DNA of 64,000 bases from Bacillota bacterium (lineage in GTDB: Bacteria; Bacillota; Sulfobacillia; JACIYH01): the NCBI GenBank assembly GCA_030019365.1, contig JASEFA010000002.1, forward strand, positions 245,525 to 309,524, given 5' to 3'. The notes beneath the pieces were generated by a model, which did no database searches, was not told the DNA's origin, and saw nothing but the letters and a program-made list of their open reading frames with translations. Position 1 is the first letter of the stretch, and each line of letters starts with the position of its first letter. Position numbers and translations under genes: made by a program. Below are positions 17,352 to 25,804 of the stretch, in pieces.

Positions 17352-18614
17352 TCAGGCCAGGGGCACGGTGAGCCCGGCCTGCGGCATCACCACCACCCGC
17401 GGGGTGCCGGCGACACCGCCTGCGTGAAGGTGGCGCAGTGCGGCTGCCAGGGCCTCCTCCGCTGAGGAGGCGGGTGCGAACCCCAGCCGGGAAACCATGG
17501 CCGGCTTGAGCGCCGAAAGCAGTACCACCGGGTGACGGGCGGTGATGCGCGCCACCGCCCACGCCTTGTGCCCGCCCAGGACGAACTCCTCCCGGATGGC
17601 CCGCTCCAGTTCGGCCAGGGTGGAGTACTTCTGCACCCACTCCCAGTACTTCTCCGACCCCACGCCCTCTCGGCACTCGGCCGCCAGGATGATGACCCCA
17701 CCCGGGCGGCACACCAGGGCGGCGTTCTCCAGGGCCTTATGGGACTGGTAGACGTTGATGTCCTTGGGCCATCCCCCGCAGGACGCGATCACCAGGTCGG
17801 CAGGACCGGCCCGGTAACCGGCGAAGGCCCGGTGGGCCAGGCGGCAGGCCTCCCGGTGGGCAAGATCCATATCCCCGGCGAACACACCCAGGATATCGCC
17901 CTCCGGATTCAGGACCGTGTTGACCAGGAAGTCGGCCCCCACCAGGCGGGCCGCTTCGAACATGTCTTCCGCTGCCGGGTTGCCGTCCAGCACCCCCGTG
18001 CGGCAGGCGGGATCCAGCATCAGGGCGTGGTTGCGCCGGATGGTCTCGTAACCGGCCACCCCTGGCACCAGGGCCTTGCGCCCGCCTCCGAAGCCGGCGA
18101 ACCAGTGGTGCACCACACTCCCGGTCAGGATGCGGCGGTCGGCTTCCACCACCCGGGAGCTGATGTAAACCGGCGTGCCCCGAGACGTGATGCCGAGGAA
18201 GGTGAGCATGCCGGCATCGTGGGAGTCGTGGCTGAACATGGCCACCCGGGCGGCCGCCTCCGGCCCGGTCAGGGCGGCCATCTCGTCGCGCCCCACCCGG
18301 CGGTGGCTGCCGGTGGCGAACACCAGGTAAACATCTTCATCCCGTACGCCGGCCCAGTTGAGCTCTTCCAGGAGAATGGGAAGGATCAGCTCGCTGCGGG
18401 CCTTGCGGGTACTGTCGTTGACCAGGATGCACACCCGTTCCCCGGGTCGCACGATCTCCCGCAGGGGCGCCGTGCCCACCGGGTCGGCCAGGGCCCGGCG
18501 GATGGCCCCCACCGGGTCGGCCTCGGCGGGATACCGGCGGAACGCCACCTCCTCGACTTTCCACTCCGCCGGAAGCTCCAGCCTCACCGTCCCCGACCCA
18601 TACCGCAACTCCAT
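17352..18614 (-). CDS. LarA-like nickel-dependent racemase family protein
   Basis: The 420-residue protein is of the LarA (DUF2088) family, whose founding member racemises lactate with a nickel-pincer cofactor. Visible family elements are GERVCILVNDSTRKA, FATGSHRRVGRDEM, FSHDSHDAGML, SGSVVHHWFAGFGGGRKALVPGVAG and a C-terminal NVYQSHKALENAA. The start is ATG 18614 behind GGGGGG. Many LarA homologues act on other 2-hydroxyacids and no LarB/LarC/LarE cofactor genes lie in this window, so the substrate is open. The next gene upstream encodes a malate/lactate dehydrogenase, consistent with hydroxyacid metabolism. Confidence 0.85.
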   Translation of the reverse strand: MELRYGSGTVRLELPAEWKVEEVAFRRYPAEADPVGAIRRALADPVGTAPLREIVRPGERVCILVNDSTRKARSELILPILLEELNWAGVRDEDVYLVFATGSHRRVGRDEMAALTGPEAAARVAMFSHDSHDAGMLTFLGITSRGTPVYISSRVVEADRRILTGSVVHHWFAGFGGGRKALVPGVAGYETIRRNHALMLDPACRTGVLDGNPAAEDMFEAARLVGADFLVNTVLNPEGDILGVFAGDMDLAHREACRLAHRAFAGYRAGPADLVIASCGGWPKDINVYQSHKALENAALVCRPGGVIILAAECREGVGSEKYWEWVQKYSTLAELERAIREEFVLGGHKAWAVARITARHPVVLLSALKPAMVSRLGFAPASSAEEALAAALRHLHAGGVAGTPRVVVMPQAGLTVPLA

Positions 18615-18734
18615 GTAGAACCCCCCAAGACGCGTGCGGTCGAGCCCCCGCGGCCTGCCGAGCCGCCTGAGGGCTCCCCGGTGGCGAGGTCCCCCTTCGG
18701 CCGCGCGTTCTGATGCCCCCACATCTTTCGGCGG

Positions 18735-18919
18735 TCAGGCTTCCCGGTCCTCCAGGGCCACCTCCGGGGCCCGCGCCCGAACCTGCCACCAGATCCCCGT
18801 CACGATGGTGAAGAAGCGGGCCTGTCCAGCGGGGGATCTCTGCAGTTGCTCGTACAGGGGCCGGGGCTGCTTCAGCAGCCCAAACCGGGCGGCCCCTCTG
18901 CCCCGCCCGCGGCCCCCTG
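18735..18919 (-). other. Coding-like stretch between larA-like and dehydrogenase genes
   Basis: The 305-bp gap 18615-18919 holds no full gene. One minus-strand frame ending at TGA 18735-18737 reads protein-like sequence (LLKQPRPLYEQLQ and RFFTIVTGIWWQVRARAPEVALEDREA) for about 50 codons, but has no usual start codon. It may be a small gene with an unrecognised start, or a remnant. No family is recognised. Confidence 0.25.
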
Positions 18920-20005
18920 TCAGGAAAGAGGCTCGAGGGCCGGCGGTTCCAGGTCCAGGTCGCAGCTCACCTTCCTGAGGATGACCGCCGTGGCTTCTTC
19001 CAGGGGTATCCCCTCCCGCAGTCGCCGCTCCCGCTTGCGCCAGGACCGCTCACCCGGTACCAGCACCTCGCCGGCGGTATCGGGGCGCCTGCTGGACTTA
19101 ACCTGCTGGAGCAGCCGCGCCACCCGGGCCCGGAATTCGGCCACGTCCATCAAACTCGCCACCCGCAGGACGACCACCAGGTGGGACATATCCACCGGGC
19201 GCCGTGGGTCCCCGCCCGCGAAGCGACCCACGTCGGAGCCGAACGTGCCTCCGGCCAGCACCCCGGTGAGGATCTCCAGCATGAGGGCCATGCCGTACCC
19301 CTTGTACCCGGCGATGGGCAACACCGATCCCAGCAGGGCGGCCTCGGGATCGGTGGTGGGACGCCCCTCCAGGTCGATGGCCCAGCCCTCGGGTATGGGC
19401 TTCCCCCGCCTGGCCGCCATGATGATGTGACCACGCGCCACCACGCTCAGGGCAGTGTCCAGGACCACCGGGAACCCGGCGTCGGACGGGATGGCCATCG
19501 CGAAGGGATTGTTCCCCAGCACGGGCCTCGCCCCGCCCCAGGGGGCCATGAGCGGGCCGGTGTTGGTGGTCACGGACCCGATCATGTCCCGTACCAGCGC
19601 CCGCGCCGCCGGGTATCCCAGTGCCCCCGCGTGACCGCTGTCGCGCACCGCCACCACTCCCACGCCGTGGATCTCCGCCAGGTCCATCGCCCTCCCCATG
19701 GCTTCCCAGGTGGCCAGCTGGCCCATGGCCCGGTCACCATCCAGCACCGCGGTGGCTCCATGCTCTCTCACCATTCGCAGGCGGGGCCGGGGGTTGATCG
19801 ACCCCGTCCCCATGCGCTCCACGTACATCCCCAGTCGCGAACAGCCGTGGGTCTCGACGCCCCTCAGGTCCGCTTCCACCAGGGCATCCGCCAGCAGCCA
19901 GGCGTGCTCTTCGCTGGTCCCCGCCCTCCGAAAAGCGCTCCGGCAGAATTCCTTCAGTTTCTCCGCCTCGATCCGGTAGACGGTGCCTCCTGCGTGCCCT
20001 GCCAC
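18920..20005 (-). CDS. Malate/L-lactate dehydrogenase family (Ldh2) oxidoreductase
   Basis: The 361-residue product belongs to the type-2 malate/L-lactate/ureidoglycolate dehydrogenase family, a fold unlike classical LDH, which reduces or oxidises 2-oxo/2-hydroxyacids with NAD(P). The catalytic-region motifs are visible: ETHGCSRLGMYVERM near residue 55, VAVRDSGHAGALGYPA near 135 and GNNPFAMAIPS near 185. A GTG at 20005 sits 6-8 bases after GGAGGG. An ATG at 20053 would add a Gly-rich leader. The C-terminal ~60 residues are Arg/Glu-rich. It faces the EamA transporter divergently across a 130-bp promoter region. Confidence 0.87.
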   Translation of the reverse strand: MAGHAGGTVYRIEAEKLKEFCRSAFRRAGTSEEHAWLLADALVEADLRGVETHGCSRLGMYVERMGTGSINPRPRLRMVREHGATAVLDGDRAMGQLATWEAMGRAMDLAEIHGVGVVAVRDSGHAGALGYPAARALVRDMIGSVTTNTGPLMAPWGGARPVLGNNPFAMAIPSDAGFPVVLDTALSVVARGHIIMAARRGKPIPEGWAIDLEGRPTTDPEAALLGSVLPIAGYKGYGMALMLEILTGVLAGGTFGSDVGRFAGGDPRRPVDMSHLVVVLRVASLMDVAEFRARVARLLQQVKSSRRPDTAGEVLVPGERSWRKRERRLREGIPLEEATAVILRKVSCDLDLEPPALEPLS

Positions 20006-20047
20006 ATTCAACCCTCCGCCGCCCCTGCCCTGCCGGAAGGACACAAT

Positions 20048-20057
20048 TGACATGTCA
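20048..20057. promoter_or_regulatory. Palindrome in divergent promoter region
   Basis: A perfect 10-bp palindrome, TGACATGTCA, lies midway between the divergent dehydrogenase and EamA genes. It overlaps a TTGACA (20047-20052) that could be a -35 element. An operator role is inference only. Confidence 0.35.
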
Positions 20058-20137
20058 TATTGGCCGCACCCTGCCCCTCTCCCTGCATCGCACGCACCAG
20101 TTGCGAGCGGGGGAGTGTTTCTGATACCGTAATAGCC

Positions 20138-21121
20138 GTGGTCACATCTGGGGGACACGTTCTCGGCTGCCTGGCGCTCCTCTTGGGCGGGATCACGTGG
20201 GGTACCACGGGACTCTTCGTGCGGGCACTCGATGCCCGCGGATGGCATCCCCTCGACATAGCTGCTGTCCGAACCACCTGCTCCCTGATCATCCTCTCCG
20301 CTGGTGTGGCCCTGATACGACCCCGCCTGCTGTCGGTCCGGCGCAGCGACCTGCGCTATTTCCTCCTGTCGGGCATTTCCGGGCCGGGCACTTCCCAGCC
20401 CATGTTCATCCTCGCGGTGGCGGGGGCGCCGCTGGCCGTGGCGGTACTGCTCAACTACACCGCCCCGCTTTTCGTCGCCCTGCTGGCCCGGCTGTTTCTG
20501 AAGGAAAAGCTATCGCCGCCCAAGGTGATCGCGCTCGGCCTCAGCATCGTGGGGCTGGGCCTGGTGACCGGGGTCCTTCCCCGCGGGACGCTGACCGCCT
20601 GCTCCGTCACACCCCTGGCCCTGCTCACAGGACTGGGATCGGGATTCTTCTACGCAGTCAACCTGCTCGTGCTGCGGCGCCTGTCCGGCACCTACTCCCC
20701 GGCCACCGTGCAGGTGTGGGGGCCCCTGCTGGGGCTCCCCGTACTCCTAGTGATGCGTTCCCTGCTCAACAGCCTGGTGACCCCCATCGTCGGGGTCACC
20801 TCCCGGGCCCTGGCCGGGACTCCGGTCACGGGCGCCACCGCCGGGGCCATCCTCCTCATGTCCCTCGGCCCCGGCCTGGTCGCCTTCCTCCTGGTAACAT
20901 ACGGCCTGGCCCGGGTGGAGGCCGCCCCGGCCTCCATACTCCTCACCGTGGAACCCCTGGTGGCCACGCTCCTGGGATGGCTGGTACTCGGGGAACACCT
21001 CACTTTCGCCCAGGGCGCGGGGATGGCGGTGGTGCTGGGCGCCATCTGCCTGGTGAGCCTGGAGCGAAAGGCAGGGGAGTTGCCCCGGGCCGGCGAACAG
21101 AGTCCCCACGCGCCGGGATAG
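20138..21121 (+). CDS. EamA/DMT family transporter
   Basis: A ten-helix drug/metabolite transporter with two EamA repeats. The first repeat starts LGCLALLLGGITWGTTGLFVRAL and ends near GLVTGVL; the second ends with the conserved EPLVATLLGWLVLGEHLTFAQGAGMAVVLGAI. Such proteins usually export metabolites. The GTG at 20138 gives a normal N-terminus two residues before the first helix but lacks a clear ribosome site. The frame is open back to TTG 20060. It ends 38 bp before the BtrH-like gene and may be cotranscribed with it. Confidence 0.8.
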   Translation: MVTSGGHVLGCLALLLGGITWGTTGLFVRALDARGWHPLDIAAVRTTCSLIILSAGVALIRPRLLSVRRSDLRYFLLSGISGPGTSQPMFILAVAGAPLAVAVLLNYTAPLFVALLARLFLKEKLSPPKVIALGLSIVGLGLVTGVLPRGTLTACSVTPLALLTGLGSGFFYAVNLLVLRRLSGTYSPATVQVWGPLLGLPVLLVMRSLLNSLVTPIVGVTSRALAGTPVTGATAGAILLMSLGPGLVAFLLVTYGLARVEAAPASILLTVEPLVATLLGWLVLGEHLTFAQGAGMAVVLGAICLVSLERKAGELPRAGEQSPHAPG

Positions 21122-21159
21122 CACCCGCCGGACTACCCTGCTAAAGGAGGGAGGCCACC

Positions 21160-22314
21160 GTGCCCACCGTCACCGGGTTTGTTCACCGGCCGGGCGCTCA
21201 CTGCGGCTCCACAGCCCTGCGTGACCTGGCCGAGTCCTGCGCCGGCGTCGTCCTTTCGGAGGCCATGTGCTTCGGGCTGGGGGCGGGGCTGGGCTTCGCG
21301 TACCTGGCAGCCCCCGCTCTCTCACCCTCTCACGGATTCTGCGCGCGTGCCCCCTACCTGGAACCCCACTTCTTCCTGCACCTGGGCACCCCTTTCTCCT
21401 GGCGCAATGCTCCTCTGCCCTGGGAAGAGCTGTGCCAGTACATAGACGCAGGCACACCCATCCTGACCCTGACCGATCTCTACTACCTCGATTACTACAC
21501 CTCCAGCGTCCACTTCGGGGGACACGCCGTCATCGCAGCAGGATACCTGCCCGCAATCGACACGGGCACCAGCCCGGCGCCCGCCGGCTCGCCCGGCCGG
21601 GGCGCGGCGGGCAGCGTGCTGCTGGCGGATACTGCCTGGCCGGACCTGCAGGAAGTCCCGTACGCCCACTTCCGCCGGGCCATGCACTCCCTGGCCCCGC
21701 CCTTCCCCGTGGACGGCCAGTGGACTCCGGTGCCGCGGTCCACCATACCCGAAGGGGTGCTGCCGCGCGCGGTGCGGTCCGCCCTGGCCACCTGCGCCCG
21801 ATCTTACCTGCAGGCCCCTCCGCCCCCTGAGCTCGCACGTCTGGGCGTGCAGCATTACGGCATTTCCGGGCTGCGTGCCATGGCCGCCACCCTACCCTCC
21901 TGGGCGGACGCCCCCGACTTCGCGTGGTGCTGCCGCTACGCCTACCAGATGATTGAGAAACGGGGGACAGGCGGGAGCGCCTTCCGGCGGATGTATGCGG
22001 CCTTCCTGCGGGAAGCCCGCACCCTGGAGCCCGCAATACCCCTCAGGGCCATCACCGAACTGGAAATGGCCGCCGCCCTCTGGAGCGAGGCAGCGACCGT
22101 GTTCCGCGAGCTGGCCATCGGTAGCGACCCGGCAGGGGGCCAACCCGGCTTGCCCGCTGAAGGCTGCACCCCTGAAGGCCTGCCTCCCGACGAGCCGACC
22201 GCGGGACCACCGGCTCAGCCCGCGGTGGCCGCCGCCCTCCGGCGAGTTGCGGACATCCTGCTGGAGGTGGCCTCCCGCGAAGAAGAGGCCCTCACACTAG
22301 TCGCCCCCATCTGA
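21160..22314 (+). CDS. BtrH N-terminal domain protein
   Basis: The 384-residue protein carries the BtrH_N domain, named for the butirosin acyltransferase BtrH, which moves an acyl chain from a carrier protein to an aminoglycoside; the fold is papain-like. The hallmark reads GAHCGSTALRDLAE at residues 11-24 with the candidate catalytic Cys, then LSEAMCFGLGAGLGFAYL. A later His occurs in SVHFGGHAVIAAGY near 120. The C-terminal half matches the helical partner domain often found with it. Low-complexity Pro/Gly inserts occur near 140 and 330. The start is GTG 21160 behind AAAGGAGGGAGG. No antibiotic cluster surrounds it, so the substrate is unknown. Confidence 0.75.
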   Translation: MPTVTGFVHRPGAHCGSTALRDLAESCAGVVLSEAMCFGLGAGLGFAYLAAPALSPSHGFCARAPYLEPHFFLHLGTPFSWRNAPLPWEELCQYIDAGTPILTLTDLYYLDYYTSSVHFGGHAVIAAGYLPAIDTGTSPAPAGSPGRGAAGSVLLADTAWPDLQEVPYAHFRRAMHSLAPPFPVDGQWTPVPRSTIPEGVLPRAVRSALATCARSYLQAPPPPELARLGVQHYGISGLRAMAATLPSWADAPDFAWCCRYAYQMIEKRGTGGSAFRRMYAAFLREARTLEPAIPLRAITELEMAAALWSEAATVFRELAIGSDPAGGQPGLPAEGCTPEGLPPDEPTAGPPAQPAVAAALRRVADILLEVASREEEALTLVAPI

Positions 22315-22434
22315 TCACCCGCGCCACTGGCAGTCCTGCATCGGGGCAGGTAGTCCCCACTCTCCCGCGGGTGGGGAGGCGGAGGGCGCCCCTCGTGGGC
22401 GGCGTAGCTGGCGGCGCGGACCGCGCGGGCAGCG

Positions 22435-24105
22435 TCAGGTGGCGGCGCGACGGCCTCCGGCCAGCAGGCGGGCGATGCGCACCTTCTCGGGCAGGGGAGC
22501 GCCTTCCTCGTCCACGGCCCGGCAGGCACCCCCCACGATGCACGTGCGCACGGCGCCGCCGGCAGCCGGGTTCCCCCGCAGGTGAGGAGCGTCCAGCAGG
22601 CCAATGCGTACGGCCAGAGTGAGGGTGGCGGCATCGGCCCAGGGGTCGGCGGTACCGGGCGGGGCGATGTCCCGGATGGCGTCAAGCAGCAGCCGGGCTT
22701 CCTCGAGCAGCTCCTCCTTGCGCCCCTGCACCGCCGGGTCGCGGGTCATGTCGGGTAGCCCGTGGATGGCATTGCGGATGACGCCACGAGCTATCCCCAC
22801 CGCCTCGACGATGTCCTCCGGGGTGGCGGCATGGTGGGCCTCGCAGTGCGCCACCACGTGGACGATGTGGGGACGGAGGCTCATCTGCAGCATGGTGGAG
22901 GAGGCCAGCTGTCCCTTGGCCAGGTTCATGTCCACGGGGAGGCTGGCCAGCCCCGTCCGCGTCTGGCGGTAGACCGTGAAGTGCCGGTCCTGCAGGGACT
23001 CGATCAGTTCCACCTTGGCCAGCATCTTGCCCAGGTCCATGGGGAACGTGGTCCCGGGCGGGGTGTTGAACATGTACTGGGCCACGTAGTGGGTGACGCC
23101 GGCCTTCCTGGCGTTGTACGCGGCCAGGAAGGCAGCGGCCACCGCCACCTGATCGGGGGCGTCCCGCAGGCTCCAGTGATGGGCCTCGTTCACCTCCAGG
23201 GGGATACCCTCCCGGGCATGCCAGCGCATAGCCTGCTGAGCCTCCCGGATGGATTCCCCCAGCGACCGGCCGCTGCGGCCGTCCAGGACGTTGTACCACA
23301 GGAGGGGCACGGCACCCCAGGCCAGGTTGATGGTGCTCTTGAGCAGGCGGGCCATGGGGATGAGGTCTCGGGTGCCGCTGTACGAGCGTACCAGGGGATA
23401 GTTGCCACACCGCGAGGCCGCATAGATGGCGGCGAAATCCTCGGGCCGCCGCACCGGCACGCCGCCGGCGCCGTCCTGGCGGGGGTCCATCTCCTGAGGC
23501 CGGAAGAAGCTCTCCTGGGCGTTCTGGTCCGGCCCGATGGAGATCACGTCCAGCATCCGGGCCTCGGCCAGGCGCCGGGCACCCGCGATCGTGGCCTCTA
23601 GGGAGGGCAACCCGAAGTGGTGCCGGATGAGGGGGTAAGGGGCCTGCCGGACCACCCGTTCCGGCAGGGTCTGCGGGAACGATGCCTCCCCGTCCCGCCG
23701 CTCCACCCGGCCCGTACCCCGGAGGCCCTTGAGGTAGGCGATCACCGCCTCGTCCCCCTCCGACCCGTCGAAGGTCCGCTCGAAGAGCCCCGTCTCCCCG
23801 GCCACCTCTACCACGGGCGGAGTTCCGCCGAACACCATCCTCCCCGGCAGGAGTCCTTTGGACTCGAGCATCCCCTTGAGGTCGGCGAGCAGCCGTCCCG
23901 CGGCTTCAGCGGTCAACCGGTACGACAGCGCCACCAGGTCGGGCCGGTACCGGGCGATCGCTTCCACCACCTCCTCGGGGGAACGGGCCGAGCCCAGGAA
24001 GTGGCACCGGTACCCCTGGTCTTCGGCCAGCCCCAGGAACGCAAAGACGCCGGCCACATGCACGCAATCCCCCAGCGTGGCGGCAAGCACAGCCGGACGG
24101 TTCAT
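22435..24105 (-). CDS. Cobalamin-binding mutase-like protein (B12 domain + glutamate-mutase-type barrel)
   Basis: The 556-residue protein starts with a B12-binding Rossmann-like domain (1-115). The cofactor loop reads LGDCVHVAG, D13-x2-H16-x2-G19, one residue longer than the classic D-x-H-x2-G of base-off enzymes. Residues 200-480 resemble the catalytic barrel of methylaspartate (glutamate) mutase subunit E: LVRSYSGTRDLIPMARLL, LLWYNVLDGRSGRSLGESI, VEVNEAHHWSLRDAPD, VAQYMFNTPPGTTFPMDL. In glutamate mutase these parts are separate subunits with carbon-skeleton radical chemistry; here they are one chain. The ATG overlaps the upstream dehydrogenase stop by four bases. The substrate is unknown, and the riboswitch controls both genes. 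Confidence 0.75.
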   Translation of the reverse strand: MNRPAVLAATLGDCVHVAGVFAFLGLAEDQGYRCHFLGSARSPEEVVEAIARYRPDLVALSYRLTAEAAGRLLADLKGMLESKGLLPGRMVFGGTPPVVEVAGETGLFERTFDGSEGDEAVIAYLKGLRGTGRVERRDGEASFPQTLPERVVRQAPYPLIRHHFGLPSLEATIAGARRLAEARMLDVISIGPDQNAQESFFRPQEMDPRQDGAGGVPVRRPEDFAAIYAASRCGNYPLVRSYSGTRDLIPMARLLKSTINLAWGAVPLLWYNVLDGRSGRSLGESIREAQQAMRWHAREGIPLEVNEAHHWSLRDAPDQVAVAAAFLAAYNARKAGVTHYVAQYMFNTPPGTTFPMDLGKMLAKVELIESLQDRHFTVYRQTRTGLASLPVDMNLAKGQLASSTMLQMSLRPHIVHVVAHCEAHHAATPEDIVEAVGIARGVIRNAIHGLPDMTRDPAVQGRKEELLEEARLLLDAIRDIAPPGTADPWADAATLTLAVRIGLLDAPHLRGNPAAGGAVRTCIVGGACRAVDEEGAPLPEKVRIARLLAGGRRAAT

Positions 24106-25364
24106 GCCGCTTCCCTCCCTTCGCGGACGTAATTCAGCAGGTCCGCCACGCCCATGCCGTCCAGCCCCATGCGGGCCAGGGTGCGACCGTGATGGAAATA
24201 GTCCACGCCGTGCACCAGCGAGGCCAGGTGGACGAGGCTCCTCATGGTGGGCGTGGGCACACCCGCAAATTCACCGAGCGATACCAGGGGCACCAGGCCG
24301 GTGGGGACGTCTTCCCACACGTACCGGGTGTCCAGGCCATCGGGTGCCCTGATGCCCCGGTAGGCGCGGTTGTTCTGGAGCGCCCGATACAGGTCCGGGC
24401 CGTGGGCCCCGTAGGCCTGATGCAGCCACTCCCGCGCCGTGGGCAGGGCGATCCCCAGGGCGGCGGCCACGCCCAGCCGCTCGCCATCGAGGGCCTCCAG
24501 CACCCGCGCCACCGCCGGGGTAATGCCCTGGTGGTAGTGGTCGAAGGGATCGCCCGCCTCCACCCGGGCCAGGTTGAGCAGCACGGGTGCGGGATGGAAG
24601 ACGGCTCCTATGTTGTCCAGGCTGGTGTGGAGCACCGTTTCCGCGCCCACGAACTGGGGAAAAGCCTCCCGCAGCAATGCCAGCACCCGGGGCGTCTGCC
24701 AGGCGGGCAGGGCCGCCAGGGGCACCCGTTGCTTGATACTGAAGATGTGCACGTGCCCCGGCCCCGCCACGCGGGCGGCGTACAGCAGGGTCTGCGCCTC
24801 CGCCACCACGGGCAACTCGCGGCACCCACCGGCCCGCAGCGCGCATTCCATCTCCAGGGCACCCAACGTGCGGCCGGGGTTCAGCACCAGCACCTGGTCT
24901 TCCCGCACGTGGGGCGCCAGGCCGCGCCCCAGGTCGGCGTGGCCGGTGGCGGGCACTGTCAGCATGAGCACCCGCGCCCGGGCTGCCTCGGCCGGCGACC
25001 CCGTCAGCCATACCGTCCCGGTTCCTGGCCGGCCCCCGGCGGCACTCATCCCTGCACCCTTCATGCGGCTGCTCCACACGCGCCCCGGCTCGCTGCCCGG
25101 CGCGACCCCCAACCGGCTGCCCCGGCCGCCGTCGGGCCGTGCGCAGGGCCTCACCGGTATGCGGCCATCCACGGCGCCAGACACAGTGAGCACCCCGCGC
25201 TCGAGCAGCTCCCGCACACGGTCGGGGCTCCGGTTGTACAGGACGACGTCCCACCCCTGGCTGGCCAGGTGGGCTGCCATGGCCTGGCCCCCGTTGCCCG
25301 CTCCCAGGACGGCGAAGGGCACCCACCCGGGGTATCCTCGCGCGGCAAGAACTTCTGTGGGCAA
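24102..25364 (-). CDS. Opine/octopine dehydrogenase family NAD(P) oxidoreductase
   Basis: The 420-residue product has the NAD/NADP octopine/nopaline dehydrogenase architecture. An N-terminal Rossmann domain has GAGNGG at residues 21-26, and the C-terminal helical domain has the family's DNIGAVFHPAPVLLNLARVE, including the conserved His. Family members reductively join an amino acid to a 2-oxoacid, or the reverse. A Gly/Arg/Pro-rich insert (about 66-110) interrupts the Rossmann fold. The start is TTG 25364, eight bases after GAGGAGG; the open frame to 25466 crosses the terminator hairpin and is not translated in this model. It is the first gene after the c-di-AMP riboswitch and is coupled to the B12 protein. 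Confidence 0.8.
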   Translation of the reverse strand: MPTEVLAARGYPGWVPFAVLGAGNGGQAMAAHLASQGWDVVLYNRSPDRVRELLERGVLTVSGAVDGRIPVRPCARPDGGRGSRLGVAPGSEPGRVWSSRMKGAGMSAAGGRPGTGTVWLTGSPAEAARARVLMLTVPATGHADLGRGLAPHVREDQVLVLNPGRTLGALEMECALRAGGCRELPVVAEAQTLLYAARVAGPGHVHIFSIKQRVPLAALPAWQTPRVLALLREAFPQFVGAETVLHTSLDNIGAVFHPAPVLLNLARVEAGDPFDHYHQGITPAVARVLEALDGERLGVAAALGIALPTAREWLHQAYGAHGPDLYRALQNNRAYRGIRAPDGLDTRYVWEDVPTGLVPLVSLGEFAGVPTPTMRSLVHLASLVHGVDYFHHGRTLARMGLDGMGVADLLNYVREGREAA

Positions 25365-25407
25365 ACGAAACACCTCCTCGGCCTGGTGGCACCGGCTCTG
25401 GAGGTGG

Positions 25408-25441
25408 AAAAACCCGACCCGGAGGTACATCCTGGGTCGGG
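25408..25441 (-). terminator. Intrinsic terminator/attenuator in the opine dehydrogenase leader
   Basis: On the minus strand CCCGACCC and GGGTCGGG form an 8-bp perfect stem (25434-25441 with 25413-25420), with an inner AGG/CCT extension, followed directly by TTTTT. It lies between the riboswitch and the TTG start, about 45 nt before it. This is the expected place for a riboswitch-controlled terminator. Confidence 0.8.
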
Positions 25442-25517
25442 CATCAGGCTCGCCTCGCTTAGTCACGCCCCTCGCAGAGAAGCGTTCCCGTCGGGCGGCA
25501 CGGTTGCCCGGCCCAAC

Positions 25518-25722
25518 CCACCTCCTCTTTCCACGCTTACGAGGTTAGCTGCCGGGCTCGGATCGAAAGAGTGTGACCCGTCTCGCCTTCACCCGCACCG
25601 GTCGGACCGGTGCCGGGCCCGGACGAGATTCGCCCCGTTGGTCTGGTTCCCCCGTTTCCCCTGGCGGGGAATTCAGCGATCAAGCGGATTGGCCGTGAGC
25701 CAACCAAGCATTATTCGGTTCT
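25518..25722 (-). promoter_or_regulatory. Cyclic-di-AMP riboswitch (ydaO/yuaA class)
   Basis: Read on the minus strand, this leader has the conserved blocks of the ydaO-yuaA aptamer in order: AACCGAAT (25713-25720), AATCCGC then GCTGAATT, CGGGGGAACCAG (25643-25654), GGGGCGAATC (25627-25636), a variable hairpin GCACCGG/CCGGTGC, and CGAGCCCGGCAGCTAACCTC followed by GTAAGCG (25534-25560). This RNA binds c-di-AMP, usually switching genes off. A TTGACA (25752-25757) upstream may be a -35, but no convincing -10 is placed. The terminator at 25408-25441 completes the switch. Known targets are mostly wall hydrolases and K+ or osmolyte transport; here it precedes the opine-dehydrogenase/B12 operon. Confidence 0.88.
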
Positions 25723-25804
25723 ACCACAGGCTAACATATCACCCAATCCCCTGTCAACCGCCCGCCCCATGTCCAAGTCCCCTCCTTTTGGATGGGGCTA
25801 GCCG

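Noticed and set aside
25441-25545. A SAM-I or T-box leader, because the minus strand contains CCGGGCAACC and a GAGGGGCG hairpin near the terminator
   Set aside because: The remaining conserved blocks of SAM-I and T-box RNAs are missing, while all main ydaO blocks are present in order just upstream. The stretch is better read as linker between the c-di-AMP aptamer and its terminator.
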